Shown here in pieces: positions 8,880 to 16,811 of a stretch of 64,000 nt of DNA (position 1 is the first letter of the stretch; each line of letters begins with the position of its first letter). The notes under the pieces were generated by a model. The model did no database searches. It was given only the letters and a program-made list of their open reading frames with translations, and was not told the DNA's origin. The position numbers were made by a program, and so were the translations under genes. Source of the stretch: JBLHZY01 sp050633265 (GTDB lineage: Bacteria > Pseudomonadota > Alphaproteobacteria > Rhodobacterales > Rhodobacteraceae); assembly GCA_050633265.1 (NCBI GenBank), contig JBOEGE010000005.1, forward strand, positions 124,001 to 188,000, read 5' to 3'.

Positions 8880-9509
8880 TTAGCTGTCTGCTTCAGGAAC
8901 GGCGCGGCTCTCGAGGATCTCATCAATGAGGCCCCAATCTTTTGCGTCTTCCGCAGACATGAAATTATCGCGCTCAAGCGCATCCACCACGGCCTTTAAT
9001 TTTTGGCCGGTGTGTTTGACATAGATGCCATTGAGGCGATCTTTGAGCTTTTGGGTTTCTTGGGCGTGGATCATAATATCCGTTGCCTGGCCCTGATAGC
9101 CGCCCGAAGGCTGGTGCACCATGATGCGGCTGTTGGGCAGCGAGAAACGCATGCCTTTTTCGCCCGCTGTCAGCAGCAAAGAGCCCATCGAAGCGGCCTG
9201 CCCGATCACGAGGGTCGAAACTTTGGGGCGGATATATTGCATCGTGTCATAGATCGACAGGCCCGAGGTCACAACGCCGCCGGGGCTGTTGATATACATC
9301 GCGATCTCTTTTGAGGGATTCTCTGCTTCAAGGAACAAAAGCTGCGCGCAAATCAGGCTCGACATGCCGTCATGGACAGGCCCGTTGAGAAAAATAATCC
9401 GCTCTTTGAGCAGGCGCGAGAAAATATCATATGCACGTTCGCCGCGGCTCGTTTGCTCGACCACCATCGGTACGAGCGTATTCATATAGGTTTCAAATGG
9501 GTCTTTCAT
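8880..9509 (-). CDS. clpP: ATP-dependent Clp protease proteolytic subunit ClpP
   Basis: A 209-residue serine protease. The nucleophile Ser107 lies in GQAASMGSLL and His132 in RIMVHQPSGG; SPGGVVTSG near residue 75-83 is also typical. It assembles as two heptameric rings and degrades substrates delivered by ClpX. It precedes clpX on the minus strand with a 286-base gap containing a stem-loop, so clpX may also have its own promoter. Length and motifs are ordinary. Confidence 0.98.
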   Translation of the reverse strand: MKDPFETYMNTLVPMVVEQTSRGERAYDIFSRLLKERIIFLNGPVHDGMSSLICAQLLFLEAENPSKEIAMYINSPGGVVTSGLSIYDTMQYIRPKVSTLVIGQAASMGSLLLTAGEKGMRFSLPNSRIMVHQPSGGYQGQATDIMIHAQETQKLKDRLNGIYVKHTGQKLKAVVDALERDNFMSAEDAKDWGLIDEILESRAVPEADS

Positions 9510-10095
9510 GGTCCGCCTGCCTCAACTGTCGGGAAATATGTAGCGCCTAAATCTTACTTGAGTCTTAGTGAGAGGCGAGAACCCCCGCAAGGGCACCCTG
9601 CCCGATTTGTGCGCACCCCGCCGTGCTTTGGGTAAATCACGAATTGGTTAACGGGGTGTTAAATCCTTATAATTCAATGAAATAACTGCGAAAAATTCGC
9701 CCTCACGCCCGGTTTTTGCGCTGCTTTGCCCCGCGCAGGATCAAGAGAAATATTTTTACCGAGCCAGCCCTTGTATCGGCCCCCTCGCCCCCATGCCACA
9801 GCCGATCCGCCGATTTGCGCCACTCTCTGCGCCCGCCCCGCCCCCTAAACGCGCCTATTCAACCCCCGCACCGGCGCAAAAACAGGCATCCATCGCGCGC
9901 GCCCAAGGTCTGCGGGAAATCCATCGCGCGACAGGCCCAATAAAAGGGCCAATAAATGCGCGCAAAGCTGCCTAACCCAAGGTCAACCAAGCGCCCAAAC
10001 CAAAAGAATCCGTCAACCGGGTTGAACAATAAAAAGAGCGCGTTAGGCTGCGGGGCGAATGAAAAGCGCAAACAAGCGCTTTCAAGGGGGAAAAC
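9510..10095. other. 586-base intergenic region clpP / polyamine transporter
   Basis: I see no convincing gene on either strand. The part next to clpP (9520-9700) is AT-richer and should hold the clpP promoter; the rest holds the leader of the plus-strand ABC transporter. A perfect inverted repeat, AAAGCGC (10063-10069) and GCGCTTT (10076-10082) with a 6-base loop, ends just before the AAGGGGG Shine-Dalgarno sequence of the ATPase gene and could control its translation or be an operator. Confidence 0.4.
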
Positions 10096-11198
10096 TTGGC
10101 ACCAAATACGCAAGACAACGATGGTTTTGTGGTCTTTGATCACGTCCAGAAAAGTTACGACGGAGAGAACCTCGTCGTGAAGGATTTGAACCTCTCGATT
10201 GGCAAAGGCGAGTTTCTAACAATGCTCGGGCCCTCAGGCTCTGGCAAAACCACCTGCCTGATGATGCTTGCCGGGTTCGAGACCGCCACCAACGGCGATA
10301 TCCGCCTTGATGGCCACCCGATCAACAATATCGCGCCCCATAAACGCGGCATCGGCATGGTGTTTCAAAACTACGCGCTCTTCCCGCATATGACCGTGGC
10401 TGAGAACCTCGCCTTCCCGCTGGAAGTGCGCAAACTTGGCAAATCCGAACGCGAAACCAAAGTGCAACGCGCGCTTGATATGGTTCAGATGGGCGAATTT
10501 GGCGGGCGCCGCCCCGCACAGCTTTCGGGCGGCCAACAACAGCGGATCGCTTTGGCGCGCGCGCTGGTGTTTGAGCCTGAGCTGGTCTTGATGGATGAGC
10601 CGCTCGGCGCGCTCGACAAACAACTGCGCGAACATATGCAGTTTGAGATCAAGCGTATCTCCGATAACCTTGGTATTACAGTTGTTTACGTGACCCATGA
10701 CCAAACCGAAGCGCTGACCATGTCGGATCGCGTGGCCGTGTTTGAGGATGGCCGCATCCAACAGCTCGCGCCGCCTGATCTGCTTTATGAACAGCCCGAT
10801 AACAAATTTGTCGCCCAGTTCATCGGCGAAAACAACGCCCTGCAAGGCACGGTGAAAGAGATCAAAGATGGCCTCGCGCTGGTGCAGCTTGATGATGGCA
10901 GCCTGATCGATGCGATGCCCGTCAATGTTACCGAAGCCGGCCAGCGAACAACCATTTCGATCCGCCCCGAGCGGGTTGAATTTCTCAAAGATCGCCTCTC
11001 GCCGGATGCGCATTTGCTCAAGGCGGAAGTGCTCGAATTCATCTATATGGGCGATACGTTCCGCACAGGCTAAAAGTCGCTGGGCGCGAGGATTTCATCG
11101 TCAAATGCCGCAACGCGCCTGATCAGGTTCGCCTCAAACCGGGCGAAACCATCGAAATCGGTTGGTTGCCAGAGGATTGCCGCGCGCTTGATGCGTGA
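10096..11198 (+). pseudogene. polyamine ABC transporter ATP-binding protein (PotA-like), frameshifted near 3' end
   Basis: From a TTG start at 10096 (AAGGGGG 5 bases upstream) the frame encodes a PotA-like ATPase: Walker A LGPSGSGKTTCL, signature LSGGQQQR, Walker B LVLMDEPLGALD, H-loop VTHDQTEA, then a TOBE domain. It stops at 11071-11073 after MGDTFRTG. Shifting back one base after ACA (11065-11067) gives AGG-CTA-AAA and continues ...RLKVAGREDFIVK... to ...EDCRALDA, stop 11196-11198, restoring the expected end. So one base appears to be missing, cutting off about 43 residues of the TOBE domain. The nucleotide-binding domain is whole, so the short form may still work. A sequencing error is possible. 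It would power the permeases at 12545-15491. Confidence 0.85.
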
Positions 11199-11257
11199 TC
11201 GGCGATAAAGACGCCGCGCGATGTGCCCTAAGGCCTTTGCGCGGTTCGGTCTGCAAG

Positions 11258-11284
11258 CTGCCCGGAGCGGGCGGACCATATAAT
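11258..11284 (+). promoter_or_regulatory. possible hairpin and -10 box before the polyamine-binding protein gene
   Basis: A short hairpin (GCCCG 11260-11264, CGGGC 11268-11272) is followed by TATAAT at 11279-11284, 32 bases before the ATG at 11316. I cannot find a good -35 at the right distance, so a separate promoter for the binding protein gene is only possible. A Shine-Dalgarno AGGGAG lies before the ATG. Confidence 0.3.
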
Positions 11285-11315
11285 ATGTAACCGGAAAAAC
11301 TTTAGGGAGTTCACG

Positions 11316-12437
11316 ATGACACTCAAAACAACTCTGCTCGCGACAAGCGTTCTGACGCTTACAGCTGGTTTTGCCTTCGCCGATGGCCATGCAAAAATGT
11401 CCGACGCGATCACACTGGTTTCTTGGGGCGGCGCTTACCAAGCCAGCCAAACCAAAGCCTATTCCGACCCTTACAAAGCGGCCAACCCAAGCGTTGCGAT
11501 CACTTGGGATGAAAGCTCGCCAGAAGCCGTTGCAAAACTGCGCGCCATGGCCGAAGCGAAAAACATCACTTGGGATCTCGTCGATGTTGAAGCAGCTGAT
11601 GCGATCCGCCTTTGCGATGAAGGCCTCGCAATGGAAATCGACCCTGATGAAATGCTTGCCGCTGGCGATGATGGCTCAACAGCCACAGCCGATTTCGGCG
11701 ATATGCTGGTTTCGGAATGCTTCATTCCACAGATCGTTTTCTCAACAACATTCGGCTATCGCACGGATAAGCTGGCCTCTGGTGTTGATGCCCCAACGGG
11801 CGCATGTGATGTCTTCGATCTTGCCAAATACCCTGGCAAACGCGGCCTGAACAAACAGCCAACCGCCAATATGGAATGGGCGCTTCTCTGCGACGGCGTT
11901 CCTTACGAGGATGTCTACGCGACCCTCGAAACCGAAGAAGGCCAAGCACGCGCTTTCGCCAAACTTGACACAATCAAAGCCGAAACGCTTTGGTGGTCAG
12001 CTTCTGCTGAGCCGATCCAATGGCTTGCTGATGGCGAAGTCTTCATGGCCTCCGCCTATAACGGCCGCCTCTTCTCAGCAATTGTTGAGCAAGATCAGCC
12101 CATTGGCATGGCATGGGATTGGCAGATGTTCGATCTTGATGGTTGGGTCATCCCGGCTGATCTGCCCGCAGATCGCCTTGCACGCACACTTGATTTTGCA
12201 AAATACGCAACAGACACAAAGCGCCTTGCAGACCAAGCAGCCTATATCTCCTACGGCCCTGCGCGCGCCTCTTCTGCGCCGCTCGTTGGCAAACACGCAG
12301 AGCTCGGCATCGACATGGCGCCACATATGCCAACCGATCCAAACAATGCGGAAAACACATTCGTAAACAACTACTCATGGTGGGCTGACTACCGTGATGA
12401 TCTGGATGCGAAATTCCAAGCATGGTTGGCAAACTAA
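11316..12437 (+). CDS. polyamine ABC transporter substrate-binding protein (PotD/PotF type)
   Basis: A 373-residue periplasmic binding protein with a clear signal peptide (MTLKTTLLATSVLTLTAGFAFA, cleaved before DGH). The mature start ITLVSWGGAYQASQTKAYSDPY and the later WWSASAEPIQWLADGEV are typical of spermidine/putrescine binding proteins of the PotD type. It would deliver polyamine to the permeases encoded just downstream. A strong hairpin terminator follows the gene, which would let this protein be made in excess over the membrane parts. Exact ligand is not shown by the sequence; the puuA/puuB genes at 50843-53529 fit a polyamine. Confidence 0.9.
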   Translation: MTLKTTLLATSVLTLTAGFAFADGHAKMSDAITLVSWGGAYQASQTKAYSDPYKAANPSVAITWDESSPEAVAKLRAMAEAKNITWDLVDVEAADAIRLCDEGLAMEIDPDEMLAAGDDGSTATADFGDMLVSECFIPQIVFSTTFGYRTDKLASGVDAPTGACDVFDLAKYPGKRGLNKQPTANMEWALLCDGVPYEDVYATLETEEGQARAFAKLDTIKAETLWWSASAEPIQWLADGEVFMASAYNGRLFSAIVEQDQPIGMAWDWQMFDLDGWVIPADLPADRLARTLDFAKYATDTKRLADQAAYISYGPARASSAPLVGKHAELGIDMAPHMPTDPNNAENTFVNNYSWWADYRDDLDAKFQAWLAN

Positions 12438-12457
12438 GCCGCCCTTACACATAATCG

Positions 12458-12483
12458 AAAGGGCCCGGATTTCTGGGCCCTTT
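12458..12483 (+). terminator. intrinsic (partial) terminator after the binding protein gene
   Basis: AAAGGGCCC (12458-12466) pairs with GGGCCCTTT (12475-12483) with an 8-base loop, followed by C-rich sequence rather than a long T-run. Placed between the binding protein gene and the permease genes, it probably lowers transcription into the permeases. Confidence 0.7.
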
Positions 12484-12544
12484 CCCCCCACGCAAGCCGC
12501 TTAAAGTGCTGCGAAAAACAAGACCAAACAGGGACCATCTGCCA

Positions 12545-14227
12545 ATGGCCAATGATGCACATACCGCCCAAAGCCCCGATCCGGCTGCCGCTGCTCACAT
12601 TCCAGACGGCGCGATGCTCACCGCCGATGGTGTCCCGCTGAAAAAGAGCCTCGCCCGCGCCCTGCGCCGCGAAAAGCTGCGCGCCCTTGCTTTGATTGCG
12701 CCGCTGCTCATCTTTATCCTCATCACCTTCATCGCCCCCATTGGCGATATGCTGTTTCGCTCGGTCAAAAACGAAATCGTCTCCCAAACCCTCCCGCGCA
12801 CGGTTGTCGCCCTTGAGGATTGGAACGCAGACTCCGGCCAAGCCCCTGACAACACAATATTTTCCGCGCTTCACTTTGATCTCTTTATCGCCGCAGAGCG
12901 CAAAGCCCATACCCGCCTCGGCCAGCGCCTTAACTACGAGAAATCCGGCATGTCCTCGCTGTTTCGTAAAACCGGGCGCCGCGTCGATGATATGGCCAAG
13001 GATCAACAAGCCGCCTTTATCGCCGCTGATCCTGCGCTGAAAGACCCAACAACATTCATTGCCCTCTTTGCCGAACCCGATTGGTCTGCGCGCGAAGCAG
13101 AATGGATCGCGGCGGGCAGCCAAGGCAAAGCCCCGCGCCTGCGCCTGAATGAACCTGCGCGCGCCGCCCTGCCCCAAACCGCCGCCGCCTATGAGGCCTT
13201 TGCCACATTCACCCAAGTGGAAGATGGCAAAAGCCCAACCAAAACAAAGGTTTGGGAACTGGTCTATGCGGGCCTCTATGAAGATCTCAGCGCCGCCCCA
13301 AACGCGCCGGCAGGCTTTACCCCCGCGCTCGACGCAACCATCGCCAAAGCCTATGCCGCCACAGCATCCATCGCCCCCGTTGATTTTCGCGCCGAATTTG
13401 CCAAAGCCGATAAAGACTGGCTCAACCCCGAGATCTGGACCCTGATGAAGACCTATTCATCACCCTATACAGCGGGCTATTTCCTGCGCTCGATTGATCT
13501 GCAACTGGGCGCAGATGGGGTGACCAAAACCCCCGAGAATGAGCGCATCTATATCCGCCTCTTCATCCGCACGATCCTGATGTCGATGGCGATCACAATC
13601 AGCTGTATCCTCTTGGGCTATCCGGTTGCTTGGCTCCTTGCCAATCTGCCAACACGCACCTCTAACCTGTTGATGATCCTCGTGCTTCTGCCCTTCTGGA
13701 CCTCGCTCTTGGTGCGAACATCCGCATGGAAAGCCCTGCTACAACAACAAGGGGTGATCAATGATATTCTCGTCTGGCTCAATCTCGTGGGCGATGCAGA
13801 ACGCCTTGTGATGATCAACAACGTCACCGGCACAATCATCGCCATGACCCATATCCTGCTGCCCTTCATGATCCTGCCGCTCTATTCGGTGATGCAGACC
13901 ATCCCGCAAACATATCTGCGGGCGGCAAAATCCCTGGGCGCCACAAATTGGACAGCCTTCTGGCGGGTCTATTTCCCACAATCCATTCCAGGCATTGGCG
14001 CAGGCTCGATCCTCGTCTTCATCCTCTCCATTGGCTATTACATCACGCCCGAAATCGTCGGCGGGACGAAGGGCGTCTTTATCTCCAACCGGATCGCCTA
14101 TCACATCTCCGCTTCGCTCAACTGGGGCCTCGCGGCCGCCCTTGGCGCGATCCTTCTGGCGGCGGTGATGCTGCTCTACTACGCCTACGATCGCATCGTC
14201 GGCATTGATAACGTGAAATTGGGTTAA
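12545..14227 (+). CDS. polyamine ABC transporter permease (PotB type) with long periplasmic insert
   Basis: A 560-residue inner-membrane permease. The C-terminal part (from about residue 330) has the usual transmembrane helices and the EAA loop (LRAAKSLGATNWTAFWRVYFPQSIPG) that contacts the ATPase. It is about twice the length of E. coli PotB: after a first helix (LIAPLLIFILITFIAPIGDML) there are roughly 250 polar, Ala-rich residues before the second helix, presumably periplasmic. The ATG at 12545 is chosen because AGGGA lies about 10 bases upstream; a GTG at 12506 would add 13 residues. The second permease follows within 10 bases. Confidence 0.9.
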   Translation: MANDAHTAQSPDPAAAAHIPDGAMLTADGVPLKKSLARALRREKLRALALIAPLLIFILITFIAPIGDMLFRSVKNEIVSQTLPRTVVALEDWNADSGQAPDNTIFSALHFDLFIAAERKAHTRLGQRLNYEKSGMSSLFRKTGRRVDDMAKDQQAAFIAADPALKDPTTFIALFAEPDWSAREAEWIAAGSQGKAPRLRLNEPARAALPQTAAAYEAFATFTQVEDGKSPTKTKVWELVYAGLYEDLSAAPNAPAGFTPALDATIAKAYAATASIAPVDFRAEFAKADKDWLNPEIWTLMKTYSSPYTAGYFLRSIDLQLGADGVTKTPENERIYIRLFIRTILMSMAITISCILLGYPVAWLLANLPTRTSNLLMILVLLPFWTSLLVRTSAWKALLQQQGVINDILVWLNLVGDAERLVMINNVTGTIIAMTHILLPFMILPLYSVMQTIPQTYLRAAKSLGATNWTAFWRVYFPQSIPGIGAGSILVFILSIGYYITPEIVGGTKGVFISNRIAYHISASLNWGLAAALGAILLAAVMLLYYAYDRIVGIDNVKLG

Positions 14228-14237
14228 GGACATGAGC

Positions 14238-15491
14238 ATGCAAAATACAGCCTCCCCCCTCAGCCTGAGCCTCGCCAAAGCGCCAAAAGCGCCCAAGATC
14301 GGCAAAGCCGCGCTCTTTCACTTCACCTTGCCGCTCATGGCCATCGCAGGCGGGCTGTTCGGCTATCTCGCTGGCAACGCGGCAGGCAGCCCCCAAACAG
14401 GCGTGATCATCGGGCTGATCCTCGGCCCCCTGCTCGCCTATGTGCTAACGCAATACCTGCCCCGCTCAAAAGGGCGCCTGGGAACAATCGTCGGCGCGGG
14501 CGTTGGTGGCTTTGTGCTTGGTGGCTTTGCCGCAGCCCTTGCCGGCGCCATCATCGGCGCAGTGATGAGCTGGATCGCCTATTGGCTCTATACGGGTAAA
14601 TACCGCGCCTCTGTGCCGCCCTATGCCACATCGGGCCAAGTGCTCTGGCACAATGCGTTTCGCCTCATCGTCGGGCTGATCCTGTTCTTCCTGATCGCGC
14701 CGATTGTGATCGTGGTGCCGCTCTCGTTTAACGCCGAGAACTTCTTTACCTTCACCCCCGCCATGCTGCGCCTCGATGCAGAAGGCTACTCGCTCAAACA
14801 CTATATCGACTTCTTCACCAATGACAGCTGGCAACTGGCGATGAAAAACTCGCTGATCATCGCCCCCTTCGCGACAGTGATTTCCGTTAGCCTCGGCACG
14901 GTCGCCGCCATTGGCCTGAGCCAAAGCCATGTCCCCTTCCGGCGCGCCATCATGGCAACCTTGATCTCGCCAATGATCGTGCCGCTGATCATCTCGGCCA
15001 CGGGTATGTTCTTCTTCTACTCAAAAATGGGCAACTTCTTAGAGGATAGCCTCGGCATGGACCCCAGCCTTGTGGGCTATATCAAAGTGATCCTCGCCCA
15101 CGCCGCCCTTGGCATCCCCTTCGTGATCATCACTGTGACAGCAACACTGGTTGGCTTTGATCGCTCGCTCACCCGCGCTGCCGCCAATATGGGCGCAGGC
15201 CCGGTCAAAACCTTCTTCAAAGTGCAAATGCCGCTGATCCTGCCCGGCGTGATTTCCGGCGGGCTGTTCGCCTTCATCACCTCCTTTGATGAGGTCGTCG
15301 TGGTGCTCTTTGTTGGCGCCGCCGCGCAGAAAACCCTGCCTTGGCAAATGTTCATCGGCCTGCGCGAACAAATCTCACCAACAATCCTCGCTGTGGCTAC
15401 GCTGCTTGTGATCATCTCCATCGCCCTGCTCACAACGCTCGAACTGCTGCGCCGCCGATCCGAGCGCCTGCGGGGCATGAGCCCAAGCTAA
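14238..15491 (+). CDS. polyamine ABC transporter permease (PotC type) with N-terminal membrane extension
   Basis: A 417-residue permease. Residues from about 145 match PotC: first helix IVGLILFFLIAPIVIVVPLSF, and the EAA loop LTRAAANMGAGPVKTFFKVQMPLILPG. The first 140 residues are extra and include glycine-rich hydrophobic stretches (about residues 30-60 and 80-115), so probably two to four additional membrane segments. Two in-frame ATG codons exist (14232 and 14238); the second has the better distance to AAGGA. Together with the PotB-type protein, binding protein and ATPase it makes one importer. Confidence 0.88.
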   Translation: MQNTASPLSLSLAKAPKAPKIGKAALFHFTLPLMAIAGGLFGYLAGNAAGSPQTGVIIGLILGPLLAYVLTQYLPRSKGRLGTIVGAGVGGFVLGGFAAALAGAIIGAVMSWIAYWLYTGKYRASVPPYATSGQVLWHNAFRLIVGLILFFLIAPIVIVVPLSFNAENFFTFTPAMLRLDAEGYSLKHYIDFFTNDSWQLAMKNSLIIAPFATVISVSLGTVAAIGLSQSHVPFRRAIMATLISPMIVPLIISATGMFFFYSKMGNFLEDSLGMDPSLVGYIKVILAHAALGIPFVIITVTATLVGFDRSLTRAAANMGAGPVKTFFKVQMPLILPGVISGGLFAFITSFDEVVVVLFVGAAAQKTLPWQMFIGLREQISPTILAVATLLVIISIALLTTLELLRRRSERLRGMSPS

Positions 15492-15540
15492 CAAACAAAG
15501 GGCCCTCAATAATCCAGCGCCCCCATTTCGCAGTTGTCTA

Positions 15541-15610
15541 AATATCCTCGCGCGAAGCGCATTAAACCTGAGGGCCGCCAAAAGAGTTTAATGCCTCCGG
15601 CGGGGATATT
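15541..15610. repeat. long imperfect inverted repeat between convergent genes
   Basis: The outer arms AATATCC (15541-15547) and GGATATT (15604-15610) and inner arms GCATTAAAC (15559-15567) and GTTTAATGC (15586-15594) form a two-part stem, with T-rich sequence after it on the plus strand. It sits between the stop of the permease gene (15491) and the convergent HlyD gene (15642). It may serve as a bidirectional terminator, and the form is that of a dispersed intergenic repeat, but no second copy is seen in this window. Confidence 0.6.
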
Positions 15611-15641
15611 TTTCCAACTGTGAATGAAAGGGCTTGCCCGC

Positions 15642-16811
15642 TTACGGCTCGCGGAAGGCTTCTTTGGATTTATAAAGCGGCTTGAGCAGATATGTCAGGA
15701 TCGTTTTGCCGCCTGTGTGCAACTCGACCTGAGCGCGCATACCGGGGCGAATTTCGATCTCTTGTTGGCGCTCTGTCATGGAATCCAGCGGCACCCGCAG
15801 CGTGACCTTATAAAACGGCTCTGAATCGCGGCGCGTCTCATCGGTGAAAGTATCCGCCGAGATGAACTGAACCGTGCCCTTCAACGTCCCGAAAATCGTG
15901 TAGTCATAGGATGTGAGCTTGATCGTGGCCGCTTGGCCTTTTTCTACATTTGCGATGTCTTCGGGGCGCACGCGGGCCTCAACGAATAGCTCTTCATCAA
16001 GCGGAATAATTTCAAAGATCTCGTCGCCTGGGCGCACAACGCCGCCGATTGTGGTGACGGCCAAGTTATTCACAATGCCGCGCATGGGCGAGGTGATCAC
16101 CGTGCGGGTAAGCTGATCATTGGCAAGTTTAAGGTCTTGGCGCACCGAGGTAAGCTCTTGCAATGTTTCGGAATATTCGCGGGCGCGGTCAAGATCGGTT
16201 TGGGTCACCACTTCATTGTATTTCACTTGTGCATCGCCATGGGCTTTGCGCGCGCGGGTCACTTCAATCAGCGCCACAATCCGCTCTTGAAGCATCCCTT
16301 CCATCAGGTCCATCTCGGAGCGGGCCTGTTTGAGCACATTGGCCGCCCCATCCCGGCGCGAGAAGAAATCGGTCTGGCGGGCCTCAAGCAGCGCTTGTTC
16401 AGCAGCAACTTGCGCCGAGGCGCGTTCGGCCAAAGCTACCGGCACCAAGAAAGCCATTTCACCGGCGCGTTCGGCCTCTAGCCGCAGGCGGCGAATTTCC
16501 AGCGCATCAATCTTATCCTGCAGGTCTTCGGCATTGGTGCGAAACTGCGTGCCTTGCAGCTTGGCCAGAATATCGCCCGGCTCAACCGTATCACCCTCTT
16601 TGACGTAGAGCTCAGAGAGGATGCCGCCCTCTAGGTTCTGGATGATCTGCGGGCGCGAGGACGAAACGAAAACCCCCTCGCCGCGCACGATCTCAGCCAC
16701 CCAAGCAAAGGCCGCCCAAAGCACAAAGACCACAAGCGCCGCAGCGGCCAACCAGATGATATAGCTCGGGCCCTTGAGATCGTCGATCATATCGCTATCG
16801 GCCACAGCCAT
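15642..16811 (-). CDS. HlyD family type I secretion periplasmic adaptor subunit
   Basis: A 389-residue membrane fusion protein. One N-terminal membrane helix (about residues 16-38, IIWLAAAALVVFVLWAAFAWVAE) is followed by a biotinyl/lipoyl-like segment (EGGILSELYVKEGDTVEPGDILAKL), a long helical coiled-coil hairpin rich in Ala, Glu and Arg (about 95-240) and a beta-barrel end with RPGMRAQVELHTGGKTILTYLLKPL, the family's C-terminal signature. It bridges the ABC exporter and the outer-membrane channel. It overlaps the exporter gene by one base and is last in the operon adhesin-TolC-ABC-HlyD. Confidence 0.95.
   Translation of the reverse strand: MAVADSDMIDDLKGPSYIIWLAAAALVVFVLWAAFAWVAEIVRGEGVFVSSSRPQIIQNLEGGILSELYVKEGDTVEPGDILAKLQGTQFRTNAEDLQDKIDALEIRRLRLEAERAGEMAFLVPVALAERASAQVAAEQALLEARQTDFFSRRDGAANVLKQARSEMDLMEGMLQERIVALIEVTRARKAHGDAQVKYNEVVTQTDLDRAREYSETLQELTSVRQDLKLANDQLTRTVITSPMRGIVNNLAVTTIGGVVRPGDEIFEIIPLDEELFVEARVRPEDIANVEKGQAATIKLTSYDYTIFGTLKGTVQFISADTFTDETRRDSEPFYKVTLRVPLDSMTERQQEIEIRPGMRAQVELHTGGKTILTYLLKPLYKSKEAFREP

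Noticed and set aside
9859..10143. 94-codon minus-strand ORF between clpP and the polyamine ATPase gene
   Set aside because: No Shine-Dalgarno, no recognisable domain, overlaps the ATPase start; composition is that of chance frames.
11060..11073. Programmed -1 frameshift in the polyamine ATPase gene
   Set aside because: No slippery heptamer or downstream structure is visible; a missing base is simpler.
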